From Mycobacterium sp. BK086 (GTDB lineage: Bacteria > Actinomycetota > Actinomycetes > Mycobacteriales > Mycobacteriaceae): a stretch of DNA of 64,000 bases. The stretch spans positions 1,798,001-1,862,000 of the forward strand of contig SNWL01000003.1 in the NCBI GenBank assembly GCA_004362315.1. Direction: 5' to 3'. The notes under the pieces are model-generated. The model saw nothing but the letters and a program-made list of their open reading frames with translations, searched no databases and was not told the DNA's origin. Below are positions 1 to 7,797 of this stretch, piece by piece; position 1 is the first letter of the stretch, and each line of letters opens with the position of its first letter. The translations under genes were made by a program, and so were the position numbers.

Positions 1-554
1 CGCTCAACCAGCTGGTCTACCTCGGCGCGCTGCTGACCGGTCAAGGCGCCCAGATCCCAACGGCGATCGCCACCCACCTGTCGAATCTCGCCAATCTCGG
101 TCAGGGGCTGGCCAACGATCTTCCCGGCATCGTCATCGATCAGCTGCGGACGCCGCTTGGCGCACTGTCGGCGGCTTGGCAGACGGTCACCAACAGCAGC
201 AACCTGCTGATCGGGCTGCTCGAAGCTCCTGCCGTTTTCCTCGATGTGTTGCTCAACAGCCAATACGGATTGATCGGCTTCAACGGCCCGATCGCGGTTC
301 CGATCTTCATCCGCAACCGGTTGGCCACGGCGATCGAAATTCCCCTGCCGAACGTCGTGCTGCCGTTCAAGAAGGCAAGCGGCGCAGCGGCGACGACCGT
401 GGCGCCCAGAGCTGCGGTGACCGCACCGTCGGGCACGGCAGGTTCGGCTCGGACCAAGCCCAAGGCGTCGTCATCGGCCTCGGCGAGCGCCAAGAAGGCC
501 GGTGCAACCAAAGAGGGCAGCGCACACCGCGGAGTGGCCCGCGGTAAACGATAA
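1..554 (+). CDS. Exported array paralog 1 (5' end cut by window)
   Basis: Only the last 183 codons or so are present, reading in frame from base 3 to TAA at 552-554. The visible part matches the C-terminal two thirds of the five paralogs that follow: a hydrophobic alpha-helical stretch, the block around EAPAVFLD, an asparagine/glycine segment with SQYGLIG, then LPFKKAS and a Lys/Ser/Ala-rich tail with the APSGTAGSAR motif. The function is unknown. The family looks like actinobacterial surface proteins often auto-annotated as GjpA-like porins, but I rate that link as weak. A small hairpin follows the stop codon. Confidence 0.8.
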   Translation, partial: LNQLVYLGALLTGQGAQIPTAIATHLSNLANLGQGLANDLPGIVIDQLRTPLGALSAAWQTVTNSSNLLIGLLEAPAVFLDVLLNSQYGLIGFNGPIAVPIFIRNRLATAIEIPLPNVVLPFKKASGAAATTVAPRAAVTAPSGTAGSARTKPKASSSASASAKKAGATKEGSAHRGVARGKR

Positions 555-570
555 CCGTCGGGGATCACAG

Positions 571-585
571 TCTCCTGGCAGGAGA
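571..585 (+). terminator. Short hairpin after array paralog 1
   Basis: TCTCCT-GGC-AGGAGA forms a perfect six-base-pair stem with a three-base loop, 17 bases after the stop codon. There is no T tract, so it may be a weak terminator or chance. Confidence 0.35.
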
Positions 586-675
586 TTCACAGACTCGCCG
601 TGAGAGCAACTGTCTCCCTTACCAATTCAGCACAGAACCGCAAATAATCGTGCGGGTGCTGCCAAGCTGACTCAC

Positions 676-740
676 GGCGGATTCCCAGCCCACGGAATTG
701 AAGCCGACGAACCTCGTCGACGCCGCCCCTACGAGGGAGA
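676..740 (+). repeat. Conserved array leader, copy A
   Basis: One of three near-identical ~65-bp blocks found directly upstream of array genes. It holds ATTCC (681-685) and GGAAT (694-698), an inverted repeat with an 8-base loop. The palindrome CGTCGACG lies at 715-722 and the Shine-Dalgarno GAGGGAGA at 733-740. The conservation stops at the start codon region and resumes in the coding sequence, so this is probably a 5' untranslated region with a regulatory role or a duplication boundary. Confidence 0.75.
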
Positions 741-749
741 CACTCTGTG

Positions 750-1595
750 ATGGAACACGCTCGTCGCCCCCTTCGCACGGCCGCGGCATTGGCCGCTGCG
801 GGAGTGCTGGCTTTCACGCCTGTCGCTCTCGCGCCGCCCGAGCTGCACACACCCAGCCTCTCGCCGACGCACATCTCGGTCCAGCCTGTCCAGCTCGCCG
901 ACGCCTGGTCGGACCTGTTCGCCGCCACCGCGGCGAATGTCACCGAAATCGTGAAGCTGTTCGTCGGGGCCGAGAACGGTGTCCCGCTGCCGAATCCGAC
1001 GATCTTCCTGGCGCCGATCGCAACCCAGTTCGCTCTCAATCAGCTGATCTACCTGGGCCAGCTGTTCACCGGTCAGGCCGGCCAGATTCCCGGCGAGATC
1101 TCGACCCACCTGACCAATGTCGGGAAGGTGTTCGGTGAAGTCATTCCCGCCTTGCCACAGCTCCTGAGCTTGTGGATCAAGACGCCGTTTGTCGCCGTTC
1201 AACAGGCCCTGCTGTCGATCAGCACCGCGACAAACCCGCTCATCGGATTGCTCGAAGCGCCCGCGGTATTTCTGAATTTCGCCCTGAACACCACCACTGG
1301 ACTCCTCGGCGGGGAGGGGCCGATCGCCTTTCCGATCATCGTCCGCAATGTGTTGGCCAAGGCCATCGATCCCCCGCTGCCGGCATGGCTCGCGCACATC
1401 CTGCAGCCCGCCAAGGTACCCAGCGCTGCCGCGTTGACGCCGAAATCCGCGATCAGCGCGAAGGTGTCCGCATCATCGGCCACAGCGTCCTCGGCTCGCT
1501 CGAAGCCCAAGCCGACGGCCAACGGCGCCCGGAAGCACTCGGCCACAGCGAGCAGTCACGGCGCAGGCGGTGTCGGGCACGGCAACCGTCACTAG
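750..1595 (+). CDS. Exported array paralog 2
   Basis: A protein of 281 aa with a basic N-terminus (MEHARRPLRT), then a hydrophobic segment (residues ~10-25) ending in a proline-rich FTPVALAPP. This resembles a signal sequence without a clear AxA cleavage site. The middle shares with the paralogs the VQLADAWSDLF segment, PLPNP, the EAPAVFLN block and a run of hydrophobic helices. The tail is rich in Ser, Ala and Lys and carries the SSARSKPK motif. ATG at 750 is preferred over GTG at 747 because the GAGGGAGA ribosome site then sits nine bases upstream, as in the other copies. This paralog lacks the LPFKKA box seen in the others. Function unknown; probably exported to the cell envelope. Confidence 0.85.
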   Translation: MEHARRPLRTAAALAAAGVLAFTPVALAPPELHTPSLSPTHISVQPVQLADAWSDLFAATAANVTEIVKLFVGAENGVPLPNPTIFLAPIATQFALNQLIYLGQLFTGQAGQIPGEISTHLTNVGKVFGEVIPALPQLLSLWIKTPFVAVQQALLSISTATNPLIGLLEAPAVFLNFALNTTTGLLGGEGPIAFPIIVRNVLAKAIDPPLPAWLAHILQPAKVPSAAALTPKSAISAKVSASSATASSARSKPKPTANGARKHSATASSHGAGGVGHGNRH

Positions 1596-1635
1596 CTGGC
1601 AGCGACCCGCACGTGGCCGGCGAGCAATCACTCGG

Positions 1636-1651
1636 TCACCCCTTTGGGTGA
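1636..1651 (+). terminator. Hairpin between array units
   Basis: TCACCC-CTTT-GGGTGA is a perfect six-pair hairpin 40 bases after paralog 2 and before leader copy B. It may end the transcript of paralog 2. It has no T tract. Confidence 0.4.
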
Positions 1652-1703
1652 AGATCTGGCAAATTCTCAAGCGGCAACGCGGCACTGCTGTCATCCTGAT
1701 GCA

Positions 1704-1770
1704 CAGCGGATTCCCAGCAACGGAATTGAAGCCGGCGAGCCAGGTCGTCGACGCCGCCCCACGAGGGAGA
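1704..1770 (+). repeat. Conserved array leader, copy B
   Basis: The second copy of the array leader. ATTCC lies at 1710-1714, GGAAT at 1722-1726 (7-base loop), CGTCGACG at 1746-1753, and GAGGGAGA at 1763-1770. It precedes the three-gene unit starting at 1778. Confidence 0.75.
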
Positions 1771-1777
1771 ACCTCCG

Positions 1778-2635
1778 ATGGACCACGCCGATCGCCGCCC
1801 ACTGCTCGCCGTCGCCGCCCTGGCCACCGCCGGGGCGCTGGCCCTGAGCCCCGTCACCGTCACACCGCCGGCATTGCACGCCGCGCTCTCGCCGACGCGC
1901 ATCTCCAGCGAAGCGGTACAACTCGCCGACGCATGGTCGGATTTGTTCGCTGACACCACCGCGAATCTGGGCGACCTGGCGGCGATGACGCTCGGCCTGA
2001 ACAACAGCTACCCGCTGCCGCCGCTGGCCTTCCCGCTCGCACCGGTCGCCACTCAGTTTGTGCTCACCCAGGTGGCCTACGTCGGACTGCTGCTGAGCGG
2101 CCAGGGCGGCCAGATACCCGGGTGGATCGGCGCGCACCTGACCCAGCTGGGGAACATTGCCCAACTGGCTGTCAGCGCCATACCGGGAGTTCTCCTCCAG
2201 CAGATCAAAGTGCAACTCGAAGCGGTCGTGAAAACGTTCGACTACATCGCGACCAGCGGCAACGTGCTGTATGCCTTGTCGCAAGCCCCGGCCGTCTTCC
2301 TGAACTTGGCTCTCAACAACCAGTTCGGGATCCTCGGACCCACCGGCCCGATCGGACTGCCGCTCATCTTCCGCAATCTGATCGCCGCAGCGATCTACAC
2401 GCCACTGCCCACGATCACCTTGCCGTTCAAGAAGGCGGCGGCCTCGACACCCAATTCGACTGCAGCTGCGGCAGTTACACCGAAGACGCCGGCGCCGTCG
2501 GGCACCGCGAGCTCGGCCCGCTCGAAGCCGAAGGCACCGTCGTCGGCAGCCAGCGGCAAGCGCAAGCCGGCGACATCATCCAAGTCCGACACCAAGGGCG
2601 CGGGCTCCGGCCAGGGCCACAGCAAGCGCGGCTGA
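1778..2635 (+). CDS. Exported array paralog 3
   Basis: A protein of 285 aa, first gene of a three-gene unit behind leader copy B. It has the family N-terminus (MDHADRRPLL, then a hydrophobic stretch with ALALSPVTVTPP) and the EAVQLADAWSDLF block. PLPPLAFPLAP replaces the usual PLPNPVFIAP. The long hydrophobic-helix core, LPFKKAA and a Lys/Ser/Ala tail ending GQGHSKRG follow. ATG at 1778 follows GAGGGAGA by seven bases. No known catalytic motif is visible. The positively charged tail could lie at the membrane face or bind polyanionic cell-wall polymers, but that is inference. Confidence 0.85.
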   Translation: MDHADRRPLLAVAALATAGALALSPVTVTPPALHAALSPTRISSEAVQLADAWSDLFADTTANLGDLAAMTLGLNNSYPLPPLAFPLAPVATQFVLTQVAYVGLLLSGQGGQIPGWIGAHLTQLGNIAQLAVSAIPGVLLQQIKVQLEAVVKTFDYIATSGNVLYALSQAPAVFLNLALNNQFGILGPTGPIGLPLIFRNLIAAAIYTPLPTITLPFKKAAASTPNSTAAAAVTPKTPAPSGTASSARSKPKAPSSAASGKRKPATSSKSDTKGAGSGQGHSKRG

Positions 2636-2677
2636 CGCGACCCCACCAACACCGTCTCTACGAAGGAGAAACATCCG

Positions 2678-3517
2678 ATGGAACGTGCCGCCCGCCGCCC
2701 GATGCTCGCGGCCGCAGCCCTGACCACCGCTGGGGCGCTTGCACTTTCACCCATCACGGTGACACCGCCTGACCTGCACACCGCCGGCATCTCACCGCTC
2801 AGGGTTTCGACGCAGGAGGTGCAGCTCACCGACGCCTGGTTCGATCTGCTCAACGACACCCTCATCAGTGCGTATCTGTTGGGACAGTTGGCCGTAGGGG
2901 CGAATCCCGCTTATCCCCTGCCGAATCCGATGTTCATCGCACCCATCCTCACCCAACTCGTGGTGGTCAACCCCCTGACCTATGCGGTGCAACTGTTGAC
3001 CGGTGAGGGGGCCAAGGTGCCGACGGAGATCATTGCCCACATCAATAACCTCGTCCTTGTCGCCCAGGCCATCGGCAAGGATGTGCCTCCGGCCATCGTC
3101 AAGGAGATTCAGAATCCGTTCTTCGCCCTCCAGCAAGCGGTCGAATCCATCACCACCGCAAGCAACCTCCTGATCGGATTGCTCGAAGCGCCCGCGGTGT
3201 TCCTGAATGGCGCCCTGAATGGTCAATACGGGCTCATCGGCTACAACGGCCCGATCGCCCTTGGGTTCATCATCCGAAACGTCGTGGCGCAACAGCTCTT
3301 CACGCCGCCTCCTGCCGTTCTGCCGTTCAAGAAGGCGGCGAGCGCTTCCGCGTTGCGACCCAAGGCATCGGCCATCACCGTCGCGCCGTCGGGCACCGCC
3401 GGCTCAGCTCGGTCGAAGCCCAAGGCACCGTCGTCGGCGGCCAGCAGCAAGCGCAAGCCGGCGGCATCGGCCAAGACCGGTACCGACACCGGACAGGGCC
3501 ACAGCAAGCGCGGCTGA
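2678..3517 (+). CDS. Exported array paralog 4
   Basis: A protein of 279 aa, starting 42 bases after paralog 3 with its own GAAGGAGAA ribosome site but no leader block, so it is co-transcribed with paralog 3. The architecture is as in the family: N-terminal hydrophobic signal-like segment (ALTTAGALALSPITV), VQLTDAW, PLPNPMFIAP, EAPAVFLNGALN, LPFKKAASAS and a basic tail ending GQGHSKRG. The last residues are nearly identical to those of paralog 3, and the underlying DNA is too, which points to recent duplication or gene conversion. Function unknown. Confidence 0.85.
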   Translation: MERAARRPMLAAAALTTAGALALSPITVTPPDLHTAGISPLRVSTQEVQLTDAWFDLLNDTLISAYLLGQLAVGANPAYPLPNPMFIAPILTQLVVVNPLTYAVQLLTGEGAKVPTEIIAHINNLVLVAQAIGKDVPPAIVKEIQNPFFALQQAVESITTASNLLIGLLEAPAVFLNGALNGQYGLIGYNGPIALGFIIRNVVAQQLFTPPPAVLPFKKAASASALRPKASAITVAPSGTAGSARSKPKAPSSAASSKRKPAASAKTGTDTGQGHSKRG

Positions 3518-3544
3518 GCCGCCACAACGAGAAGGAACTCGCAG

Positions 3545-4383
3545 ATGGAGCACTCGGCCCGCCGCCCGATGATCGCCGTCGCAACCCTGACAACCGCTGG
3601 GGCGCTGGCACTTTCACCCATCACTGCAGCACCGCCCGGATTACATCCGCACAACATCGCCGCGACGCACATCTCCAGCCAAGCGGTCCAGCTCACCGAT
3701 GCGTGGTCCGATCTGGTCACCAACTCCGTGACCAACGTGGTGCAGATCGCCGCGACGTTCATCGGATTGAACAGCTCGTTCCCTTGCCCAATCCGGTCTT
3801 CATCGCTCCGGTCATCGCCCAGTTGGTGCTCAATCCGGTGATCTATGGCATTCAGTTGGTCACCGGCCACGGCGCCGACATCCCCGCCGAGATTCTCGAC
3901 CACATCAACAACCTCACCAATCTGGTTCCGGCCCTTGCCGCCGATGTGATCGCGGGCATCGGCTATCAAGTCCAGGCACCGTTCCTCGCGCTCGAGCTGG
4001 CGATTAATTCCGTCGCCACCGCCACCAACAAACTCGTCGCCCTACTCGAGGCTCCCGCGGTGTTCCTCGACGCCGCACTGAACAGCACGTACGGCCTCCT
4101 CGGCCTCTACGGTCCGATCTCGCTTCCGATCCTCATCCGCAATGCACTGGCCTCGGCGATCGCCGCCCCGGTGCCCACCATCGTGCTGCCGTTCAAGAAG
4201 GCGAGCGGTGCGGCGGCCTCGAAGGTGTCCACACCCAAAGCCGTGACCGCGCCGTCGGGCACGGCTGGCTCGGCCCGGTCGAAGCCCAAGGCGACGCCGA
4301 CGGCCGCCAGCAAGCGCAAGCCCGCGGCATCCACCAAGTCCAGTGACAACAACGCCGGCCAAGGGCGCAGCAAGCGCGGGTAG
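3545..4383 (+). pseudogene. Exported array paralog 5, frameshifted
   Basis: The gene starts at ATG 3545 with an AGAAGGAAC ribosome site, 27 bases after paralog 4. It reads as a normal family member (MEHSARRPMI, signal-like segment, VQLTDAWSDL) up to about codon 80. Compared with paralog 6, one base is missing near 3781-3784: CTTCCCATTGCCG there corresponds to GTTCCCTTGCCC here. The first frame then ends at 3841. The second frame carries the rest of the protein (PLPNPVFIAPV through the SKRG tail) to the stop at 4381-4383. The rest of the gene is intact with no other damage. It is either a very young pseudogene, a phase-variable gene or a sequencing error. Confidence 0.85.
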
Positions 4384-4392
4384 CTGTCAACA

Positions 4393-4426
4393 CCACAGAT
4401 AGATGTGGCAAATATCTATGCTGTGG
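4393..4426 (+). terminator. Imperfect hairpin after array paralog 5
   Basis: CCACAGATAGAT (4393-4404) pairs with ATCTAT-G-CTGTGG (4414-4426), a 12-pair stem with one bulged G and a nine-base loop. It lies ten bases after the stop codon and just before leader copy C, so it is a likely terminator or a regulatory hairpin. Confidence 0.5.
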
Positions 4427-4452
4427 CTGAGTGCTGCGGTATAGGTAATACC

Positions 4453-4519
4453 CAGCGGATTCCCAGCCAAGGAATTGAAGCCGACGAAGCCCCGTCGACG
4501 CCGCCCCTACGAGGGAGAA
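4453..4519 (+). repeat. Conserved array leader, copy C
   Basis: The third copy of the leader. ATTCC lies at 4459-4463, GGAAT at 4471-4475 (7-base loop), CGTCGACG at 4493-4500, followed by CTACGAGGGAGA. It immediately precedes paralog 6. A TATAGGTAAT stretch at 4440-4449, just upstream, could be a -10 element. Confidence 0.75.
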
Positions 4520-4527
4520 AAGCCCTG

Positions 4528-5355
4528 ATGGAACTTGCTGTTCGCCGCCCGATGGTGATCGCAGCCGCATTGGCCACCGCCGGCGCACTGGCCCTGACCC
4601 CGGTCATCGCCACGCCACCCCAATTACATGCGCTGGACCTTTCGCCAGCGACCATCTCCACGCAAGCTGTCCAGCTCACCGACGCGTGGTCTGATCTGCT
4701 CTCCAACACCGTGAGCAGCGTGGTGCAGCTCGGCGGGCTGTTCATCGGATTGAACAGCACCTTCCCATTGCCGAATCCGGTCTTCATCGCTCCGGTCGCC
4801 GCTCAGCTCGTGCTCAACCCGCTGATCTACGCCGGACAGCTGTTGACCGGCCAGGGTGCCAAGATCCCGGGCGAGATCGCCGACCACCTTCAAAATCTTG
4901 CCGTTCTCGCCCAGGCCATCATCAGCGACGTGATCCCGGCCATCGGCCTGCAAATTCGGACACCGTTTATCGCTTTCCAGGACACGATCTCCTACATCGC
5001 CAACGCGTCCAACAAGCTCGTGGCGCTGCTTCAGGCTCCCGCGTTGTTCCTCGACGCCGTGCTGAACAGCCAGTACGGCCTCATCGGCCCCAACGGTCCG
5101 ATCGGGGTTCCCATCATCATTCGGAACCTGGTGGCCTCGGGCATCGCCGCCGCGACGTTCCCGCCGATCGTCCTGCCGTTCAAGAAGGCCAGCGGCGCCA
5201 AGACCGCGGCGCCGAAGGCCGCAACCGTCACCGCACCGTCAGGCACGGCAAGCTCGGCCCGCTCGAAGCCCAAGGCGCCGTCGAGCAGCAACCGCAAGGC
5301 CACGTCGGCCAAGGCCAGTAGCAAAGGCGGCGGTGCACACAGCGCGCGCGGCTGA
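4528..5355 (+). CDS. Exported array paralog 6
   Basis: A protein of 275 aa, last of the array and alone behind leader copy C. The open frame extends upstream to 4405, but that part covers the leader repeat. ATG at 4528, eight bases after GAGGGAGA, gives the family N-terminus MELAVRRPMV and is the real start. The protein has the signal-like hydrophobic segment, VQLTDAWSDLL, PLPNPVFIAPV, a hydrophobic core, SQYGLIGPNGPIG, LPFKKASG and a basic Ser/Ala/Lys tail. Function unknown; envelope-associated by analogy with its siblings. Confidence 0.85.
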   Translation: MELAVRRPMVIAAALATAGALALTPVIATPPQLHALDLSPATISTQAVQLTDAWSDLLSNTVSSVVQLGGLFIGLNSTFPLPNPVFIAPVAAQLVLNPLIYAGQLLTGQGAKIPGEIADHLQNLAVLAQAIISDVIPAIGLQIRTPFIAFQDTISYIANASNKLVALLQAPALFLDAVLNSQYGLIGPNGPIGVPIIIRNLVASGIAAATFPPIVLPFKKASGAKTAAPKAATVTAPSGTASSARSKPKAPSSSNRKATSAKASSKGGGAHSARG

Positions 5356-5424
5356 CGCAAAGCGATGACTATTGGGGGCGGGGCGAGTCAATCCTTGTGA
5401 CGGAACCCGACAAAAGGAGCTCAC

Positions 5425-6117
5425 ATGACCGCCCTGCCCCCGGTAGTCGACCAGCAGACCTGGCGCGCCGCGCTCGACGACCTCCGCAAGCGTGAGAAGG
5501 CCGCCACCCGCGAACTCGACGCGATCGCCGCACAACGCCGCCGGCTGCCGATGGTCGAGCTGCCCGAGTACACCCTCGTCGGCGCCGACGGCCCCGTTTC
5601 ACTGGCCGACGTGTTCGACGGACGGTCGCAGCTCATCGTCTACAACCACATGTGGACCGATGGCGAAGAGTGGCAGTGCCCCGGCTGCACCGGGTTCACC
5701 TCCCAGTTCACCCGGCTGGAATTCCTGGACAACTACGACGCCCGGTTCGTCATCGTCACCAACGGACCGATCGCAGAAGCCTTGGCGTACAAGGCCAAAG
5801 TCGGCAACAAGATGGATTGGTACTCGTCGTCGGACAGCACGTTCGGTGCCGACGTCGACGCCGCCCCCGGTGAGGGCTTCGGGGTCAACGTCTTCCTGCG
5901 CGACGGCGACACCGTCTTCCGCACCTGGCACACCAACGGCCGAGGCACCGAACAACTGAGTCACTCGTTCGCGCTGATCGACCTGCTGCCGTGGGGCCGC
6001 CAGGAGGAGTGGCAGGACTCCCCCGCCGGCTGGCCGCAGCGCCCCACCTACTCGGGGTGGGCGGGCTCGCAAGACATCGCCCGCGCCTACGGCGAAAGTC
6101 CTACGCTGCACAGGTGA
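5425..6117 (+). CDS. DUF899 thioredoxin-like family protein
   Basis: A protein of 230 aa of the DUF899 family, which has a thioredoxin-like fold and no established reaction. Visible hallmarks are PEYTLVGADGPVSLADVFDG, the YNHMWTDGEEWQCPGCTGF block with a CPGC motif, and the C-terminal LLPWGRQEEWQDSPAGWP. The N-terminal ~35 residues form a charged helix (LRKREKAATRELD). A clear AAAAGGAGCTC ribosome site lies seven bases before ATG 5425. The end overlaps the next gene by four bases (GTGA), so the two are translationally coupled. It is unrelated to the preceding array. Confidence 0.88.
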   Translation: MTALPPVVDQQTWRAALDDLRKREKAATRELDAIAAQRRRLPMVELPEYTLVGADGPVSLADVFDGRSQLIVYNHMWTDGEEWQCPGCTGFTSQFTRLEFLDNYDARFVIVTNGPIAEALAYKAKVGNKMDWYSSSDSTFGADVDAAPGEGFGVNVFLRDGDTVFRTWHTNGRGTEQLSHSFALIDLLPWGRQEEWQDSPAGWPQRPTYSGWAGSQDIARAYGESPTLHR

Positions 6118-6839
6118 CAACGCCTCCAGAACCGTCGACCCACCCCTTCGAACCCCACCACGGCGCATTCGGAAGCAAGTTGAACTGGTTGCGCGCCGGG
6201 GTGCTCGGCGCCAACGACGGCATCGTGTCGACAGCCGGCATCGTCGTCGGCGTGGCCGCGGCGTCCATCGAGCGCGGGCCGATCTTCACCGCCGGCATCG
6301 CGGCGCTGGCCGCGGGCGCATTGTCGATGGCCGTCGGGGAGTACGTGTCGGTGAGCACCCAGCGCGATTCCGAAAAGGCCATGCTCAAGCTGGAACGCCA
6401 TGAGCTGGAGACCGAGCCGATGGCCGAACTCGACGAGCTCGCAGCACTTTACGAAGCAAAGGGGCTGACACCGGCGACGGCACGCACGGTGGCCGAGGAA
6501 CTCACCGACCACGACGCGTTCGCCGCCCACGTCGACGCCGAACTGCACCTCGATCCCGACGAACTGACCAACCCGTGGCAGGCCGCGATCTCGTCGGCCA
6601 TCGCCTTCACTGTCGGCGCCATCCTGCCGCTGCTGGCAATCCTGTTGCCGCCGCCATCAATTCGGGTGCCGATCACCTTCGTCGCGGTGCTGCTCGCGCT
6701 GACGATCACCGGCTGGATCAGCGCACGCCTCGGCGGCGCCAATCCCCGCCGGGCAATCTACCGGGTGGTGATCGGCGGCGCGCTGGCGATGGCCGTCACC
6801 TTCGGCATCGGCCACCTGGTCGGCGGCGCGGTCGGCTAA
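6114..6839 (+). CDS. VIT1/CCC1 family membrane transporter
   Basis: A membrane protein of 241 aa of the VIT family, which moves iron or manganese across membranes. The GANDGIVSTAGIVVGVA signature of the first helix is present near residues 32-50, followed by GALSMAVGEYVSVSTQRDSE. A soluble acidic middle part (residues ~85-145, ETEPMAELDELAALYEAKG) corresponds to the metal-binding domain of the family. Three C-terminal helices (about 155-240) close the fold. The GTG start overlaps the stop of the DUF899 gene. An upstream extension of the frame lies within that gene and is not used. The stop codon overlaps that of htdY by four bases. Confidence 0.9.
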   Translation: MTTPPEPSTHPFEPHHGAFGSKLNWLRAGVLGANDGIVSTAGIVVGVAAASIERGPIFTAGIAALAAGALSMAVGEYVSVSTQRDSEKAMLKLERHELETEPMAELDELAALYEAKGLTPATARTVAEELTDHDAFAAHVDAELHLDPDELTNPWQAAISSAIAFTVGAILPLLAILLPPPSIRVPITFVAVLLALTITGWISARLGGANPRRAIYRVVIGGALAMAVTFGIGHLVGGAVG

Positions 6840-7705
6840 TCGATGTACTCGGCCGAGCCGTCGTCGAGTACGACGCGGGTGTTGGCGCCGTCGGGTCCGC
6901 TGGCTTCGGTGCGGTAGACCGCCCGCCCCGGCTCGGTACGCCAGATCGACGTCGTCAGCGTCTCGCCCGGGAACACCGGCGACGTGAACCGCGCGCTGAC
7001 CGCGGTGAGCTTCGCGGAGTCATTGCCGGCGAGCTCGGAAAGCAGTGCGCGCCCGGCGAATCCGTAGGTGCACAGACCGTGCAGGATCGGGGTGGGAAAA
7101 CCGGCCATCTCGCGGGCGAACCACGGATCGCTGTGCAACGGATTGCGGTCACCCGAGAGCCGGTAGATCAACGCCTGGTCGCCGCGAGTCTCCATCGAGA
7201 TGCGGGCGTCGGGCTCGCGGTCGGGGTACTCGGGGGCCACGGGGCGCTGACCGGGCTGCCCACCGAAGCCGCCTTCGCCGCGGATGACGGCGGTGGACAG
7301 CGTCTCGGCGATCAGCTCGCCGGTGGCCGGGTCAGTGCCCTTGCCGCGCATCACGATGATCGCGTTCTTGCCCTCGCCCTTGTCCTGGATGTCGGCGACC
7401 TCGGAGACCACCGACAGTTCGCCGGAGGCGGGCAGTGGCTTGTGCAGCCGGATCTCCTGCGAGCCGTGCAGCAGCATGCCCCAGTTGAACGAGCCCACCT
7501 TGGTGGCGGCCCCGAATGCCGGACAGCAGATGACGGCGAACGTCGGCAGCACCTGCTGGGCGATGTCGTGGCTGTTGTCGGTGGTGAAGGGCAGGTCGTC
7601 GGTGCCCGCGCCCACGCCGAGCGCGTAGAGCATCGTGTCGCGGTCGGTCCACTGGTAGGGCTGAGCGTCGGTGACCGCTCCGATTGCCGTGGGGTCGATG
7701 GGCAT
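6836..7705 (-). CDS. htdY: MaoC-like 3-hydroxyacyl-thioester dehydratase (HtdY type)
   Basis: A double hot-dog hydratase of 289 aa that closely resembles M. tuberculosis Rv3389c (HtdY), a (R)-3-hydroxyacyl-CoA/ACP dehydratase. The hydratase-2 motif is intact in the C-terminal half (GDRNPLHSDPWFA, then FPTPILHGLCTYGFAGRA), with the catalytic Asp and His. The N-terminal half carries the degenerate hot-dog fold (VGAGTDDLPFTTDNS). ATG 7705 has an AGGAG site upstream; the longer frame to 7750 is not needed. It is divergent from lpqD, the same arrangement as in M. tuberculosis. Its tail overlaps the VIT gene by four bases. Confidence 0.9.
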   Translation of the reverse strand: MPIDPTAIGAVTDAQPYQWTDRDTMLYALGVGAGTDDLPFTTDNSHDIAQQVLPTFAVICCPAFGAATKVGSFNWGMLLHGSQEIRLHKPLPASGELSVVSEVADIQDKGEGKNAIIVMRGKGTDPATGELIAETLSTAVIRGEGGFGGQPGQRPVAPEYPDREPDARISMETRGDQALIYRLSGDRNPLHSDPWFAREMAGFPTPILHGLCTYGFAGRALLSELAGNDSAKLTAVSARFTSPVFPGETLTTSIWRTEPGRAVYRTEASGPDGANTRVVLDDGSAEYID

Positions 7706-7797
7706 TGCCGCACTCCTGGGGTCGTGGATGGAGAAACTCCATCGTCGCACTGGCTAAATCCGGCCCACCACGGCGGTCGACAGGGCACGCTAGGACC

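Noticed and set aside
4405..4527. A 41-residue N-terminal extension of array paralog 6
   Set aside because: It translates the hairpin and the conserved leader that is non-coding in the other copies; the family start is ATG 4528.
5991..6113. Extended start of the VIT transporter inside the DUF899 gene
   Set aside because: The extension is out of frame with DUF899 but overlaps it entirely; GTG 6114 gives the normal family start and a typical 4-base overlap.
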